Assembly (NCBI RefSeq): GCF_003337565.1
Contig: NZ_QPJL01000007.1
Location: 62,001-126,000 of the forward strand
Direction: 5' to 3'
Source: Paracoccus lutimaris
Lineage (GTDB): Bacteria; Pseudomonadota; Alphaproteobacteria; Rhodobacterales; Rhodobacteraceae
Length of the DNA stretch: 64,000 nt
The notes under the pieces were generated by a model. That model was not told where the DNA came from, did not search any database, and saw nothing but the letters and a program-made list of their open reading frames with translations. The position numbers and the translations under genes were made by a program. Of this stretch, positions 52,157 to 62,481 are shown one piece after another (the first letter of the stretch is position 1; every line of letters begins with the position of its first letter).

Positions 52157-53911
52157 TCAGACCAGGGCGCCACCGGCGCCGGTGATGGCACCTTCGGTCG
52201 AGGCTTCACCCAGCAGCATCTCGTTATGCGGTTTGCCCGAGGGGATCATCGGGAAGCAGTTCTCATGCTTCTCGATCAGCACGTCGAGGATGAACGGGCC
52301 GTCATAATCCAGCATTTCCTGGATGGCGTCGTCCAGCTCCGCCGGGTCGGACACGGTGCGGCCTCGGCAGCCGAACGCCTCCGCCAGCTTCACGAAATCG
52401 GGCAGGCTGTCCGACCAGCTCTGGCTGTAACGCTCGCCATGCAGAAGCTGCTGCCATTGCCGGACCATGCCAAGGCGTTCGTTGTTCAGGATGAACTGCT
52501 TGACGGGCGCGCGGAACTGCACCGCCGTGCCCATTTCCTGCATGTTCATCAGCCAGCTGGCTTCGCCCGCGACGTTGATGACCAGCGCGTCGGGATGGGC
52601 GACCTGCGCCCCGATCGAGGCCGGCAGGCCATAGCCCATCGTCCCCAGCCCGCCCGAGGTCATCCAGTGGTTCGGGTCGTCGAAATGCAGGAACTGCGCC
52701 GCCCACATCTGATGCTGGCCGACTTCGGTGGCGATATAGGGCTTTCTTGCCGCCGTCAGCGCCTGCAGACGCTGCAGCGCGTATTGCGGTTTGATGACCG
52801 TCTCGGAATTGCGATAGGCAAGGCAGTTCACGGCCTTCCACTGTTCGATCTGCACCCACCATTGCTGCAGCCCGGCGCTGTTGGTCTTGCGTCCGCGCGC
52901 CTTCCAGATCTTCAGCATGTCTTCCAGCACATGGCCGACATCGCCGACGATGGGCAGGTCGACATGGATGATCTTGTTGATCGAGCTGGGGTCGATATCG
53001 ATCTGCGCCTTGACCGAGCCGGGGCTGAAATCGGCCACGCGGCCGGTGATGCGGTCATCGAACCGGGCGCCGACCGCGATCATCAGATCGCAATCATGCA
53101 TGGCCATATTGGCCTCATAAAGCCCGTGCATGCCCAGCATGCCGATCCAGCGCTTGCCCGAGGCGGGATAGGCGCCCAGGCCCATCAGCGTCGAGGTGAC
53201 CGGGAAACCCGTCGCATCGGCCAGTTCGCGCAGAAGCTGGCTGGCGGCGGTCCCCGAATTGATGACGCCGCCGCCGGTATAGAAGATCGGGCGCTCGGCC
53301 TTCTCCATCAGCTCGACCAGCTTGGTGATCGCGGCCAGATCGCCTTTCTTGGCGGGCTGATAGCTGGGGGTCTCGATCTGCTTGGGGCCGACATATTCGC
53401 CGGTGGCGAATTGCACGTCCTTGGGAATGTCGATCAGGACCGGCCCCGGACGGCCCGAGGTGGCGATGTGGAATGCCTTGTGGATCGTCCCCGCCAGCTC
53501 ATCCGTGTCCTTGATCAGCCAGTTATGCTTGGTGCAGGGACGGGTGATGCCGATGGTATCGGCCTCCTGAAAGCCGTCGGTGCCGATCAGGAAGGTCGGG
53601 ACCTGCCCGGTCAGCACGACCAGCGGGATCGAATCCAGCAATGCATCGGTCAGGCCGGTGACCGCATTGGTCGCGCCCGGCCCCGAGGTGACCAGAACGA
53701 CGCCCGGCTTGCCGGTCGAACGGGCATAGCCCTCGGCCATGTGGACGGCGCCCTGCTCGTGGCGGACCAGAACATGCTTGATATCGTTTTGCTGGAAAAT
53801 CTCGTCATAGATGGGTAGCACCGCCCCGCCCGGATAGCCGAATACCGTATCGACGCCCTGATCGCGCAGAGCTTCGATAACCATCCTTGCACCCGTCATT
53901 TGTCGGGACAT
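52157..53911 (-). CDS. ilvB: Acetolactate synthase large (catalytic) subunit
   Basis: A 584-residue ThDP enzyme of branched-chain amino-acid synthesis. It has the catalytic Glu region VRHEQGAVHMAEGYAR, LGTMGYGLPASIGAQ and the ThDP-binding region VINVAGEASWLMNMQE. The usual GDGS/GDGSF of that motif reads GEAS here. ATG 53911 follows GGAGA at proper spacing; ATG 53917 is too close to it. Upstream of the gene is an AT-rich segment (54040-54065) that may be its promoter. Confidence 0.95.
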   Translation of the reverse strand: MSRQMTGARMVIEALRDQGVDTVFGYPGGAVLPIYDEIFQQNDIKHVLVRHEQGAVHMAEGYARSTGKPGVVLVTSGPGATNAVTGLTDALLDSIPLVVLTGQVPTFLIGTDGFQEADTIGITRPCTKHNWLIKDTDELAGTIHKAFHIATSGRPGPVLIDIPKDVQFATGEYVGPKQIETPSYQPAKKGDLAAITKLVELMEKAERPIFYTGGGVINSGTAASQLLRELADATGFPVTSTLMGLGAYPASGKRWIGMLGMHGLYEANMAMHDCDLMIAVGARFDDRITGRVADFSPGSVKAQIDIDPSSINKIIHVDLPIVGDVGHVLEDMLKIWKARGRKTNSAGLQQWWVQIEQWKAVNCLAYRNSETVIKPQYALQRLQALTAARKPYIATEVGQHQMWAAQFLHFDDPNHWMTSGGLGTMGYGLPASIGAQVAHPDALVINVAGEASWLMNMQEMGTAVQFRAPVKQFILNNERLGMVRQWQQLLHGERYSQSWSDSLPDFVKLAEAFGCRGRTVSDPAELDDAIQEMLDYDGPFILDVLIEKHENCFPMIPSGKPHNEMLLGEASTEGAITGAGGALV

Positions 53912-54076
53912 GCCCATTCTCCATCTCTAGAACCAGATCGCGGCGGGGCCGGGCCCATGCTGCGCCGCAGGAAACTATGGGCAGGTGGGGGCGCGGTCAA
54001 TGGCGATTGTCCAAGAAAATGACCTTGCGGCGCGATTTCGCGACATATTATTTCAAAATTCGTCAGCTCTGGGTAA

Positions 54077-54919
54077 CTATCGGCGATTTTGTGGCAGGGT
54101 GATGCGCGCGACCTGCTCGACGATGGGGTCTATGGACAGCGGATGGATGTCGGAGCTGTGCAGCGCCGGGTCGCCGATGGGTTGCCAGACGCCGCCCTTG
54201 TAGATCTCGAGCGCGGCGAAACGCGCCTTGTAATCCATCTTGCGGCTGCCCGGCACCCAATAGCCCAGATAGACAAAGGGCAGGCCGGCGCTGCGCGCCA
54301 GTTCGATATGGTCAAGGATGATATGGGTGCCCAGGCTGGATGCCTCGAGCGCGGGGTCATAGAAGCTGTAGACAAGGCTCAGCCCGTCATCCAGCACGTC
54401 GGTCAGGCAGACGGCGGCCAGCCGGTCGCTGCCGGGCTGTGCCGGATCGGCGGTTTTGCTGGGGGCGGTGCGATATTCGATGACGCGGGTGCGGACCGGG
54501 GTTTCCTCGATCATCGCGGCGAATTCAAAGATATCCATGTCGGCCATGCCGCCATCGGCATGGCGCTGGTCCAGATAGGCACGGAACAGATCGTACTGTT
54601 CCTCGGTTGCCCAGGCGCTGGTGGCCAGCCGCCGCAGGTGGTCGTTCTTGCGCGAGACGCGACGCTGCGTGCGCGAGGGGGTGAACTCGGACACCCGGAT
54701 CCGCGCCGACATGCAGGCCACGCAGCTTTCGCAGCTGGGCCGGTACAGCACGTTCTGCGAACGGCGAAAGCCCTGCCGCGACAGGGTGTTGTTCAGCTCA
54801 TTGGCCGAATCGCCCGCCAGCGCGGTGAACAGCTTGCGCTCGGCGCGCCCATGCAGATAGGGGCAGGGCTGCGGCGCCGTCACATAGAATTGCGGCGCAT
54901 GCGGAAGGCTATGCCGCAT
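54077..54919 (-). CDS. bpt: Aspartate/glutamate leucyltransferase
   Basis: A 280-residue Bpt-type aminoacyl-tRNA-protein transferase. N-terminal [14 protein letters not shown] and the cysteine cluster [12 protein letters not shown], then the C-terminal acyltransferase-like fold ([39 protein letters not shown]). It adds Leu to proteins with N-terminal Asp or Glu to mark them for ClpAP degradation. Confidence 0.93.
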   Translation of the reverse strand: MRHSLPHAPQFYVTAPQPCPYLHGRAERKLFTALAGDSANELNNTLSRQGFRRSQNVLYRPSCESCVACMSARIRVSEFTPSRTQRRVSRKNDHLRRLATSAWATEEQYDLFRAYLDQRHADGGMADMDIFEFAAMIEETPVRTRVIEYRTAPSKTADPAQPGSDRLAAVCLTDVLDDGLSLVYSFYDPALEASSLGTHIILDHIELARSAGLPFVYLGYWVPGSRKMDYKARFAALEIYKGGVWQPIGDPALHSSDIHPLSIDPIVEQVARITLPQNRR

Positions 54920-55154
54920 TCGCCAACCCCCGCAGAAACGGGCTCGGCAGGCGCCAGAACGGGCGCTGTCGGTTCGGTCTGATCTGTGCGCGCATGCGGC
55001 GGGCCGGGCTCAGGGTCGGGTTGCGTCTTGCGCGAAGCCTAGCAACAGAATTTCACCGCGCCAAGCTTGGAAACCACAAGAATTGGCCGCAACGCTGCGG
55101 TGGAGGTTTTTCGGGCCGCATTGACCTTGCCTGCGCCCCGGCTAGGCTGCGCTC

Positions 55155-57977
55155 ATGGATTTCGCAGCCCGCATCACCCGCCTTCCCCTGCCCGTGGATC
55201 TAGCCCGCGGACAATCCGCCCTTGAGGCCACCGGCATTGCCGATCCGCGTCTGGGCGACCTGATCCGGGGAACCGCCGGATGCAGCCCCTATCTGGCCGG
55301 GCTGATCCTGCGCGAGGCCGATTGGCTGGGTGAGGCGCTTGCGCATGAGGATGTCGTTGCCCGCGAAACCGCCGGTTTCGAGGTGCTGTCTGCCGATGAC
55401 CTTGGCCCGGCGCTGCGCCGCGCCAAGCGGCGGGTGGCGCTGTGGACGGCCCTGGCCGATCTGGGCGGTGTCTGGCGGCTGGAACAGGTGACGGGCGCTT
55501 TGACCGATCTTGCCGACCGCGCCTCGGATCTGGCGCTGCACGTTCATGTCGCGGCCGAACGGGCGCGCGGCAAGCTGCCCCCGACCGATGCCGATGCGGG
55601 CGGGATCGTTGCTTTGGCCATGGGCAAGATGGGCGCCGGGGAACTGAACTATTCCTCGGATATCGACCTGATCGTGCTTTACGACGACAGCGCCTATGCC
55701 CGCGACGACCAGCACGAGGCGCGCGCCAGTCTGATCCGCGCCACCCGCAAGGCGGCGGCGACAATCTCGGACAATACCGATCAGGGTTATGTCTTTCGCA
55801 CCGACCTGCGGCTGCGTCCCGATGCGGCGGTGACGCCGGTCTGCATCTCGATCTCGGCGGCGCTGGCCTATTATGAGGCCGAGGGCCGCACATGGGAACG
55901 CAGCGCCTATATCAAGGCGCGGCCCTGCGCCGGCGATCTGGCGGCGGGCGAGCGTTTCCTGCGCGACCTGCGCCCCTTTGTCTGGCGCCGGCATCTGGAT
56001 TTCGCCACCATTCAGGACGCGCATGACATGCGGCTGCGCATCCGCGAGCACAAGGGCCTGCATGGCCGCCTTGCGGTTCCGGGCCATAACATGAAGCTGG
56101 GGCAGGGCGGCATCCGCGAGATCGAGTTCTTCACCCAGACCCGCCAGTTGATCGCCGGCGGCCGCGACCCCGACCTGCGCGTGCGCGGCACCGTCGAGGG
56201 GCTGGCCCGGCTGGCCGAAAAGGGCTGGGTTCCGCCCGATGTCGCCCGCGAGCTGACCGATCACTACCGCGAACATCGCGAGATCGAGCACCGCATCCAG
56301 ATGGTCAACGACGCCCAGACCCATTCGCTGCCGAACTCGGCCGAGGGAATCGACACCATCGCCCGGATGATGGGTGATGCCGATACCGCGCATTGGTCGG
56401 CCCGGCTGGAAGGGCGGCTGGCGCGGGTCGAGGCCCTGACCGGCGACTTCTTTGCCCCCGCAGAGCGCAGCAATCGCCCCGTGCTTTCCCCCGAAGCCGA
56501 GGCCATGGTCGAACGCTGGCGCAGCTATCCGGCCCTGCGTTCACAGCGCGGGCGCGAGGTTTTCGCCCGGATCGAGCCGGAATTGCTGACCCGCTTGACC
56601 GCCGCCGCCCATTCGGACGAGGCGCTGGCGCGGTTCGACGGCTTTCTGGCCGGCCTGCCTGCCGGGGTGCAGCTTTTCTCGCTCTTCGAGGCCAATCCGC
56701 AGCTGATCGACCTGATCGTCGATATCTGCGGCACCGCGCCGGGGCTGGCGAATTACCTGGCCCATCATTCCGAGGTGCTTGACGCGGTGCTGGGCGGCAG
56801 CTTCTTTTCCGAATGGCCGGGCGGCGAGGCGCTGCACCGGCAGCTTGACCAGATGCTGCAAGGTGTGCTGACCGCGCCGGATGGTGGCTATGAACGGGCG
56901 CTGGATGCCGCGCGCCGCTGGGCGCATGAATGGCAGTTCCGCACCGGCGTCCACCACCTGCGCGCCCTGATCGGCGCCGAGGAGGCGGGCGGCCAATATG
57001 CCGATATCGCCGATGCCGCGGTCGCGGCGCTGTTCCCGGTCGTGGCGGGTGAATTCGCCCGCAGGCATGGCCCCCCCCCGGGACGTGGGGCGGTGGTGCT
57101 GGGCATGGGGTCGCTGGGTGCGCGCCAGCTGAACGCGGCCTCGGATCTGGACCTGATCGTGATCTATGACGCGGCGGGGGCGGAAAGCTCGGAGGGGCCG
57201 AAGCCCTTGGCGACGCGGCCTTATTATGCGCGGCTGACGCAAGCGATGATCACCGCGCTGTCGGCCCCGACCTCTGCCGGCCGGCTTTACGAGGTGGACA
57301 TGCGGCTGCGCCCCTCGGGGCGGCAGGGGCCGGTTGCGACCTCGGTCCAGTCCTTTCGCGACTATCAGCTGACCGAGGCCTGGACCTGGGAACATCTGGC
57401 CCTGACGCGCGCCCGGGTGATCACTGGCCATGGCGCGGATGCGACAGCGCTTGGTGCCGAGGTCGAGGCGCTGCGCGTCGAGGTTCTGGAAAGCCGTGGC
57501 AATACCCCCCGCGTCATGCCCGATCTGGCCGAGATGCGCGACCGCATCTTTGCTGCCAAGGCCCCCGACGGCGCGTGGGAGGCCAAGATCGGACGCGGCC
57601 GGTTGCAGGATATCGAGCTTTTGGGCCAGTCCTTTGCCCTGCGCGCGGGCGTTCCGGCCCGCGCGGCGCAGGCGCAGTTGCGCGCCGGTCCCCGCGCCGG
57701 GCTGATCGCCCGCGACGAGGCCGAGACGCTGGCCGCCGCCCGGCGCTTTCTGTGGAACCTGCAATGCGCGGGCCGGCTTTTGACCGAAAAGCCGTTGGAT
57801 ATGGACAATCTGGGCAAGGGCGGACAGGCCTTCATGCTGCGCGAGGTCGGGGCGGACAGCCTTGAGGCGCTGGCTGCGCATCTGGCCGAGACGGTCGAAC
57901 GCGCCGGAAAGATCATCGACAAGGCGTTGACCGTTCCCGAAGGCGCACTGACCGAGTGGGCGCCCTCTGGCACCTGA
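55155..57977 (+). CDS. glnE: Bifunctional glutamine synthetase adenylyltransferase/deadenylase
   Basis: A 940-residue enzyme with two nucleotidyltransferase domains: MGKMGAGELNYSSDIDLIVL near 155 (deadenylation) and MGSLGARQLNAASDLDLIVI near 650 (adenylylation), each with the G-S-x-D-x-D type acidic triad. It adjusts glutamine synthetase activity under PII control. Length is normal. It converges with the glycosyltransferase gene. Confidence 0.95.
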   Translation: MDFAARITRLPLPVDLARGQSALEATGIADPRLGDLIRGTAGCSPYLAGLILREADWLGEALAHEDVVARETAGFEVLSADDLGPALRRAKRRVALWTALADLGGVWRLEQVTGALTDLADRASDLALHVHVAAERARGKLPPTDADAGGIVALAMGKMGAGELNYSSDIDLIVLYDDSAYARDDQHEARASLIRATRKAAATISDNTDQGYVFRTDLRLRPDAAVTPVCISISAALAYYEAEGRTWERSAYIKARPCAGDLAAGERFLRDLRPFVWRRHLDFATIQDAHDMRLRIREHKGLHGRLAVPGHNMKLGQGGIREIEFFTQTRQLIAGGRDPDLRVRGTVEGLARLAEKGWVPPDVARELTDHYREHREIEHRIQMVNDAQTHSLPNSAEGIDTIARMMGDADTAHWSARLEGRLARVEALTGDFFAPAERSNRPVLSPEAEAMVERWRSYPALRSQRGREVFARIEPELLTRLTAAAHSDEALARFDGFLAGLPAGVQLFSLFEANPQLIDLIVDICGTAPGLANYLAHHSEVLDAVLGGSFFSEWPGGEALHRQLDQMLQGVLTAPDGGYERALDAARRWAHEWQFRTGVHHLRALIGAEEAGGQYADIADAAVAALFPVVAGEFARRHGPPPGRGAVVLGMGSLGARQLNAASDLDLIVIYDAAGAESSEGPKPLATRPYYARLTQAMITALSAPTSAGRLYEVDMRLRPSGRQGPVATSVQSFRDYQLTEAWTWEHLALTRARVITGHGADATALGAEVEALRVEVLESRGNTPRVMPDLAEMRDRIFAAKAPDGAWEAKIGRGRLQDIELLGQSFALRAGVPARAAQAQLRAGPRAGLIARDEAETLAAARRFLWNLQCAGRLLTEKPLDMDNLGKGGQAFMLREVGADSLEALAAHLAETVERAGKIIDKALTVPEGALTEWAPSGT

Positions 57978-58030
57978 CGACGCCTGATGCGCTGCGCGAT
58001 CCCCGGGCGCAGGAAAAACCTGTCCCGCCG

Positions 58031-60145
58031 CTATCGCACCTCGCCCAGCAGCGGGATCAGGGTCCGGGGCGCGCCCACAGCCGATTCGATGCTGGCCATG
58101 ATCTGTGCAGGGGCGGACACGGTCGAGACCACGCCTTTCTGTGCGGCCCCCAAGGGAATCAACTGCCCCGATCTTGTCGTTGCAGGTGCAGTCACCAGCA
58201 CATCCTCGGCGCTTGAATCGAAAACCCCGTGCTGGGTCTTGTCCCAGTAAAAGGGCTTGACCACGACCTCGTAGATTGCCTTCCACGCGGCCAGACAGCC
58301 CAGCGGGAAGTAAAGATGCATCGTCGGCACCCATGGCAGCAGATGGCGGTGGCGGGATCCGCGCACCGCCCAAAGGCCGATCGAGATATTCAGCAGTTCG
58401 GACAGCATGAACAGGCCAAAGAGGCACGCCGTCGCAGGACCGCCCAGCATGCCCTGCAGCGGATGTGGCAGGCCAAAGCTGAGCAGCCAGAAGCTCCACA
58501 GAACCGGTGCCAGCAGATATTGCGAGACGGCGGCGAAAAGCTGCACCTGCAACGCGATGAACCGCCGCGCGCCAAGATCGCGCCACAAGGCCACCGGGTC
58601 GCGCATATGCACGCCCCAGGTCATCGCGAACCCCTTGAGCCAGCGCGAGCGCTGCTTGACCCAGGGGACAAGGCGGCAATTCGCCTCTTCGTGGGTGACG
58701 GTGTCGAGCATCTGCGTGCGATAGCCGCGCCGGGTCAGGCGCACGCCCAGATCGGCATCCTCGGTCACATTCCACGCGTCCCAGCCGCCGACCTTTTCCA
58801 GAAGATCGCGGCGAAAGAACAGCGTCGTTCCCCCCAGCGGCACCACCAGATCCAGCGCCGCCGCGCCCGCCAGCGTACCGCGAAACCACGAGGCATATTC
58901 GATGGTGAAGGCGCGGGCGAGCCAGTTGCTGCGCGGGTTGTAGTAATCAAGCACGCCCTGCAGGCAGGCGACATCGGGGGCCGCGAAATGAAAGCCGCGC
59001 GCGACCTTGTGCAGCTGGTCCGGCTCGGGCCTGTCCTCGGCATCCCAGATGCCGATGATCGAGCCACGGCAGAAATTCAGCGCATAGTTCAAGGCCCGCG
59101 GTTTGGTGCGGATCGGGCCGTCCGGCACCTTGACCACGCGCATCCAGCGCGGCAGGGCCGCATCCTCAAGCGCCTGGCAGGTCACGCGGTCGGTTTCCTC
59201 GGCCACCAGCAGGATATCCATCAGCTCGCGCGGGTAATCCAGACAGGCCAGCCGGCCGATCAGCTTGTCGGCAATATCCGCCTCGGCGAACAGGGGCACC
59301 ATGACCGAAATGACCGGCAGGGGTGCCGTCATTTCCGGGCGTGTGGCGTGGCCCTGCGCCACCGCCAGATCCTGCATGGACTGGCGGGCGTGCTGGCGCA
59401 GGATGGCGCGGAACGAAAACAGCTTGAGCGTGGTCGAGGCGATCAGCGCCAGCACCGCCCAAAGCGTCAGCAGCGCCACCACCATCAGCGGTGCAAAGGC
59501 CAGCCCCAGCACCGCGCCCGCCATCAGCAAAACGGCGATGCGGGCGGTGCGGCGTTCGTTGCGGGTGCGGCAGCTTTCCTGCGGTGCCACGCGCATTTCG
59601 GCCTGCCGGATCAGCGCGGTGCGGCGTTGTGCGAGAATCGCCTCGCGCGCGGCGGTTTCCGAGCACAGCAGCATGCGCACCGGCCCAAAGCTTTCGGGAA
59701 GATGCGGGCGCAGCGCGTCGAATGCTTCGGGGCGAGCGGTGGCGACAAAGGTCACGCCGCCGACGCGGCGCCAGGGCACGATCCCCTCGGCCAGGCACAG
59801 ATCTGCCCCAAGCGCATCGATCAGGCGCGGATCGGCGGGCAGGGCGGCCAGATCGACAATGCTGGTGCGCCATTGCCGCGACAGGGCGCGGGTCAGCGCC
59901 GCTTCCTGCACCCAACCCTTGGTCAGCAGGATTTCCTCAAGCCGGGCGGACTGGCGCTGGCGCATGACCAGCGCCTTCATCAGGTTATGCGGATCGACCG
60001 CGCCATCCTCGATCAGGATCTGGCCCAGAGGGCGCAGGCTGCGGGGTTGAACCGGCTTCGCCGCCACCGGCGGCGCGGCAGCCGGCACCGCGGCCGGTTC
60101 GGGCCGCGTCGGCACGAGGTTGAGGAAAGCGGTGCGGCGAGCCAT
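58031..60145 (-). CDS. Membrane glycosyltransferase family 2 with MshEN-like N-terminal domain
   Basis: A 704-residue inner-membrane protein. Residues 37-91 hold two MshEN-like units (PLGQILIEDGAV...LVMRQ and ARLEEILLTKGW...ALSRQ), related to the c-di-GMP-binding GspE N-terminus. Helices near 205-245 precede a GT2 domain with DAEDRPEP, TEDADLG and QRSRWLKG (the Q-x-x-R-W motif of processive synthases), followed by C-terminal helices. It probably makes or exports an exopolysaccharide. The two arginines expected at the start of the MshEN repeats are partly replaced (PLG, RLE), so binding is uncertain. Confidence 0.85.
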   Translation of the reverse strand: MARRTAFLNLVPTRPEPAAVPAAAPPVAAKPVQPRSLRPLGQILIEDGAVDPHNLMKALVMRQRQSARLEEILLTKGWVQEAALTRALSRQWRTSIVDLAALPADPRLIDALGADLCLAEGIVPWRRVGGVTFVATARPEAFDALRPHLPESFGPVRMLLCSETAAREAILAQRRTALIRQAEMRVAPQESCRTRNERRTARIAVLLMAGAVLGLAFAPLMVVALLTLWAVLALIASTTLKLFSFRAILRQHARQSMQDLAVAQGHATRPEMTAPLPVISVMVPLFAEADIADKLIGRLACLDYPRELMDILLVAEETDRVTCQALEDAALPRWMRVVKVPDGPIRTKPRALNYALNFCRGSIIGIWDAEDRPEPDQLHKVARGFHFAAPDVACLQGVLDYYNPRSNWLARAFTIEYASWFRGTLAGAAALDLVVPLGGTTLFFRRDLLEKVGGWDAWNVTEDADLGVRLTRRGYRTQMLDTVTHEEANCRLVPWVKQRSRWLKGFAMTWGVHMRDPVALWRDLGARRFIALQVQLFAAVSQYLLAPVLWSFWLLSFGLPHPLQGMLGGPATACLFGLFMLSELLNISIGLWAVRGSRHRHLLPWVPTMHLYFPLGCLAAWKAIYEVVVKPFYWDKTQHGVFDSSAEDVLVTAPATTRSGQLIPLGAAQKGVVSTVSAPAQIMASIESAVGAPRTLIPLLGEVR

Positions 60146-60281
60146 GCGCATTTCCGTTCGGGGTCCAAGGTCGACCCCTCATTGGCATGGCAGGTGTTAA
60201 GAACGGGTTAATGGCCCGCGCCCACCCAAGTTAACGTTGCGGAAGGCAACATATGGGCGGTCCGGCGCGGGTGGCAGGAAT

Positions 60282-61433
60282 TCAGGCAGCGCGGCGCTTG
60301 CGCATCGCGTCTGCGAAGCGGTCGAACAGATAGGCGCTGTCTTGCGGACCGGGACTGGCCTCGGGGTGGTACTGCACCGAAAAGACCGGCTTGTCGGCCA
60401 TGCGCAGCCCGCAATTGCTGCCATCGAACAGGCTGACATGGGTCTCGATCACGCCGGCGGGCAGGGTCTGGGCATCGACCGCAAAGCCATGGTTCATCGA
60501 GGTAATCTCGACCTTGCCGCTTTCCACATCCTTGACCGGATGGTTGGCGCCGTGATGGCCGTGATTCATCTTGATGGTCCTGGCCCCCAGCGCCAGGGCC
60601 AGCATCTGGTGGCCAAGGCAGATGCCAAAGATCGGCATGTCGCGGGCCAGAAGCTCGCGGATCATCGGCACCGCATAGGCGCCGGTCGCGGCCGGATCGC
60701 CGGGGCCGTTCGACAGAAACACCCCCTCGGGGTCATGGGCCAGCACCTCGTCGGCGGTGGCGGTGGCGGGCAGGACCGTCACCTCGGCGCCGCTTTGCGC
60801 CAGCGAGCGAAGAATGTTGCGTTTCGCACCGTAATCCAGCGCCACCACGCGGAAGGGTTTCGCCTCATCGCCCTTGCCGAATTCACCCGGCCAGGCCCAC
60901 AGGCCTTCGTCCCAACGATAGCTTTGCCGGCAGCTGACGTCCTTGGCCAGATCCAGACCGACCAGCCCCTTCCAGTCGCGGGCGCGGGCGATCATCGCGG
61001 CAATGTCGAAATTTCCTTGCGGATCATGGGCCAGAACGACATGCGGCGAGCCCTGCTGGCGGATCGCACGGGTCAGGCGGCGGGTGTCGATGCCGCCGAT
61101 GCCGATGCGGCCGCGCCGCGCCATCCATTCGACCAGATCGCTGCTGGCGCGCCAGTTCGAGGGCTCGGTCGGGTCCCATTTCACCACGATGCCCGAGGCG
61201 ACGGGCTCGGGCGCCTCGTCATCCTGCGCGGTCACGCCGGTATTGCCGATATGGGGAAAGGTGAAGGTGACGATCTGGCTCGCGTATGAGGGATCGGTCA
61301 TGATCTCCTGATAGCCGGTCATGGCGGTGTTGAAGACCAGTTCCGCCACCACCTCGCCGGCCGCGCCGAAGCCCTGCCCATAGAAAACGGTGCCGTCGGC
61401 AAGTGCAAGACATGCGGTCGGTTTCTGGGGCAT
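60282..61433 (-). CDS. carA: Carbamoyl-phosphate synthase small subunit
   Basis: A 383-residue glutamine amidotransferase subunit. The N-terminal CarA domain is followed by a class I GATase with FGICLGHQML (nucleophile Cys) and YHPEASPGP (His and Glu). It supplies ammonia for carbamoyl phosphate in pyrimidine and arginine synthesis. carB is not adjacent. Divergent from yqeY with about 200 bases between. Confidence 0.96.
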   Translation of the reverse strand: MPQKPTACLALADGTVFYGQGFGAAGEVVAELVFNTAMTGYQEIMTDPSYASQIVTFTFPHIGNTGVTAQDDEAPEPVASGIVVKWDPTEPSNWRASSDLVEWMARRGRIGIGGIDTRRLTRAIRQQGSPHVVLAHDPQGNFDIAAMIARARDWKGLVGLDLAKDVSCRQSYRWDEGLWAWPGEFGKGDEAKPFRVVALDYGAKRNILRSLAQSGAEVTVLPATATADEVLAHDPEGVFLSNGPGDPAATGAYAVPMIRELLARDMPIFGICLGHQMLALALGARTIKMNHGHHGANHPVKDVESGKVEITSMNHGFAVDAQTLPAGVIETHVSLFDGSNCGLRMADKPVFSVQYHPEASPGPQDSAYLFDRFADAMRKRRAA

Positions 61434-61632
61434 CTGCGACTCTCCGGCTAAATCGCCGGGAAACTAGGTAAAGGGGGGGCGGGCGTCAAGGCGGAAGGCG
61501 GTCGGTCGCGGAACTTTGACGCCGGGGGCCGGTTGGGGCATGCTGCACCGGGGGCGCCCGGATGTCAGGGGAACTTGACGGCAGGGGCGAAGCCGGGCAC
61601 CACCCCGCCCCGAACCATTCAGCGAGGATCCC

Positions 61633-62097
61633 ATGGGACTGCGTGACCGTATTCTGGCCGACACCAAAGAGGCGATGAAGGCCAAGGAACCCGCGCGGCT
61701 GTCGACGCTGCGGCTGATCTCGGCCGCGATCAAGGACCGCGAGATCGCCGCGCGCAGCGACGGCGGCGACAAGGACGGGTTGAGCGAGGCTGACTTGACC
61801 GCGATCCTGTCCAAGATGGTCAAGCAGCGGCAGGAATCGGCCAAGGCCTATGAAGAGGGTGGCCGGCTGGAACTGGCCGAGCGCGAACTGGAAGAGATCG
61901 CCCTGATCCAGTCCTATCTGCCGCGTCAGCTGGATGATGCGGAAACCCGCGCCGCCATCGACAAGGCCATCACCGATCTTGGCGCCGAGTCGATCCGCGA
62001 CATGGGCCGGGTCATGGCTGAATTGCGCACGCATTACGCCGGGCAGATGGATTTCGGCGCCGTCGGCCCAGTCATCAAGGAAAGGCTGATGAAGTGA
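61633..62097 (+). CDS. yqeY: GatB/YqeY domain protein
   Basis: A 154-residue helical protein (MGLRDRILADTKEAMKAKE; STLRLISAAIKDREI; IQSYLPRQLDD; RDMGRVMAELRTHYAGQMDF). Related to the tail domain of GatB that contacts tRNA; possible role in tRNA-dependent amidation, not proven. The stop overlaps the next gene start (GTGA). Confidence 0.92.
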   Translation: MGLRDRILADTKEAMKAKEPARLSTLRLISAAIKDREIAARSDGGDKDGLSEADLTAILSKMVKQRQESAKAYEEGGRLELAERELEEIALIQSYLPRQLDDAETRAAIDKAITDLGAESIRDMGRVMAELRTHYAGQMDFGAVGPVIKERLMK

Positions 62098-62282
62098 GCG
62101 AAACCAGCCGCAGCCGCCAGCGTGCTGCCGTCATGGCACTGGCGGCACGGCGGGGCGAGATCAGCCCCGTCTCGCTGCGCGATCTGGCGCGCGAGATGCA
62201 TGACAACCTGCCCGAGGCCGAGCTGACCGCCATTGCCCGCGCCCGGCCCGCCGATCCGCCTGACCGCCGCGGCGAGGATTAG
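62094..62282 (+). CDS. Small conserved protein coupled to yqeY (62 residues)
   Basis: GTG start overlapping the yqeY stop. It begins MSETSRSRQRAAVMALAARRGEI and is Arg/Ala/Glu-rich and helical. No function known. Overlap and codon bias like the neighbours support it. Confidence 0.6.
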   Translation: MSETSRSRQRAAVMALAARRGEISPVSLRDLAREMHDNLPEAELTAIARARPADPPDRRGED

Positions 62283-62481
62283 GACGAATCGCCCCGCCTG
62301 CGCCCGCGTCCAGGACTGCGGGCACAGGCATCCATGAGGGCGGAACTGCGCCGCTTTCTTACCCCTTCCCGATAGGATTTTGCCGCAGCGTCATGATTGG
62401 CGCGGCGGGTTGCGGGTTTTTGTTTACATTCCCCGCCCGGACCCGCCATCAAAGCCCTTGGGCATGCCATGGGAGGACGCG

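Noticed and set aside
52157..54076. Branched-chain attenuator leader peptide upstream of ilvB
   Set aside because: No short frame rich in Leu, Val or Ile codons with a ribosome site lies in 53912-54076.
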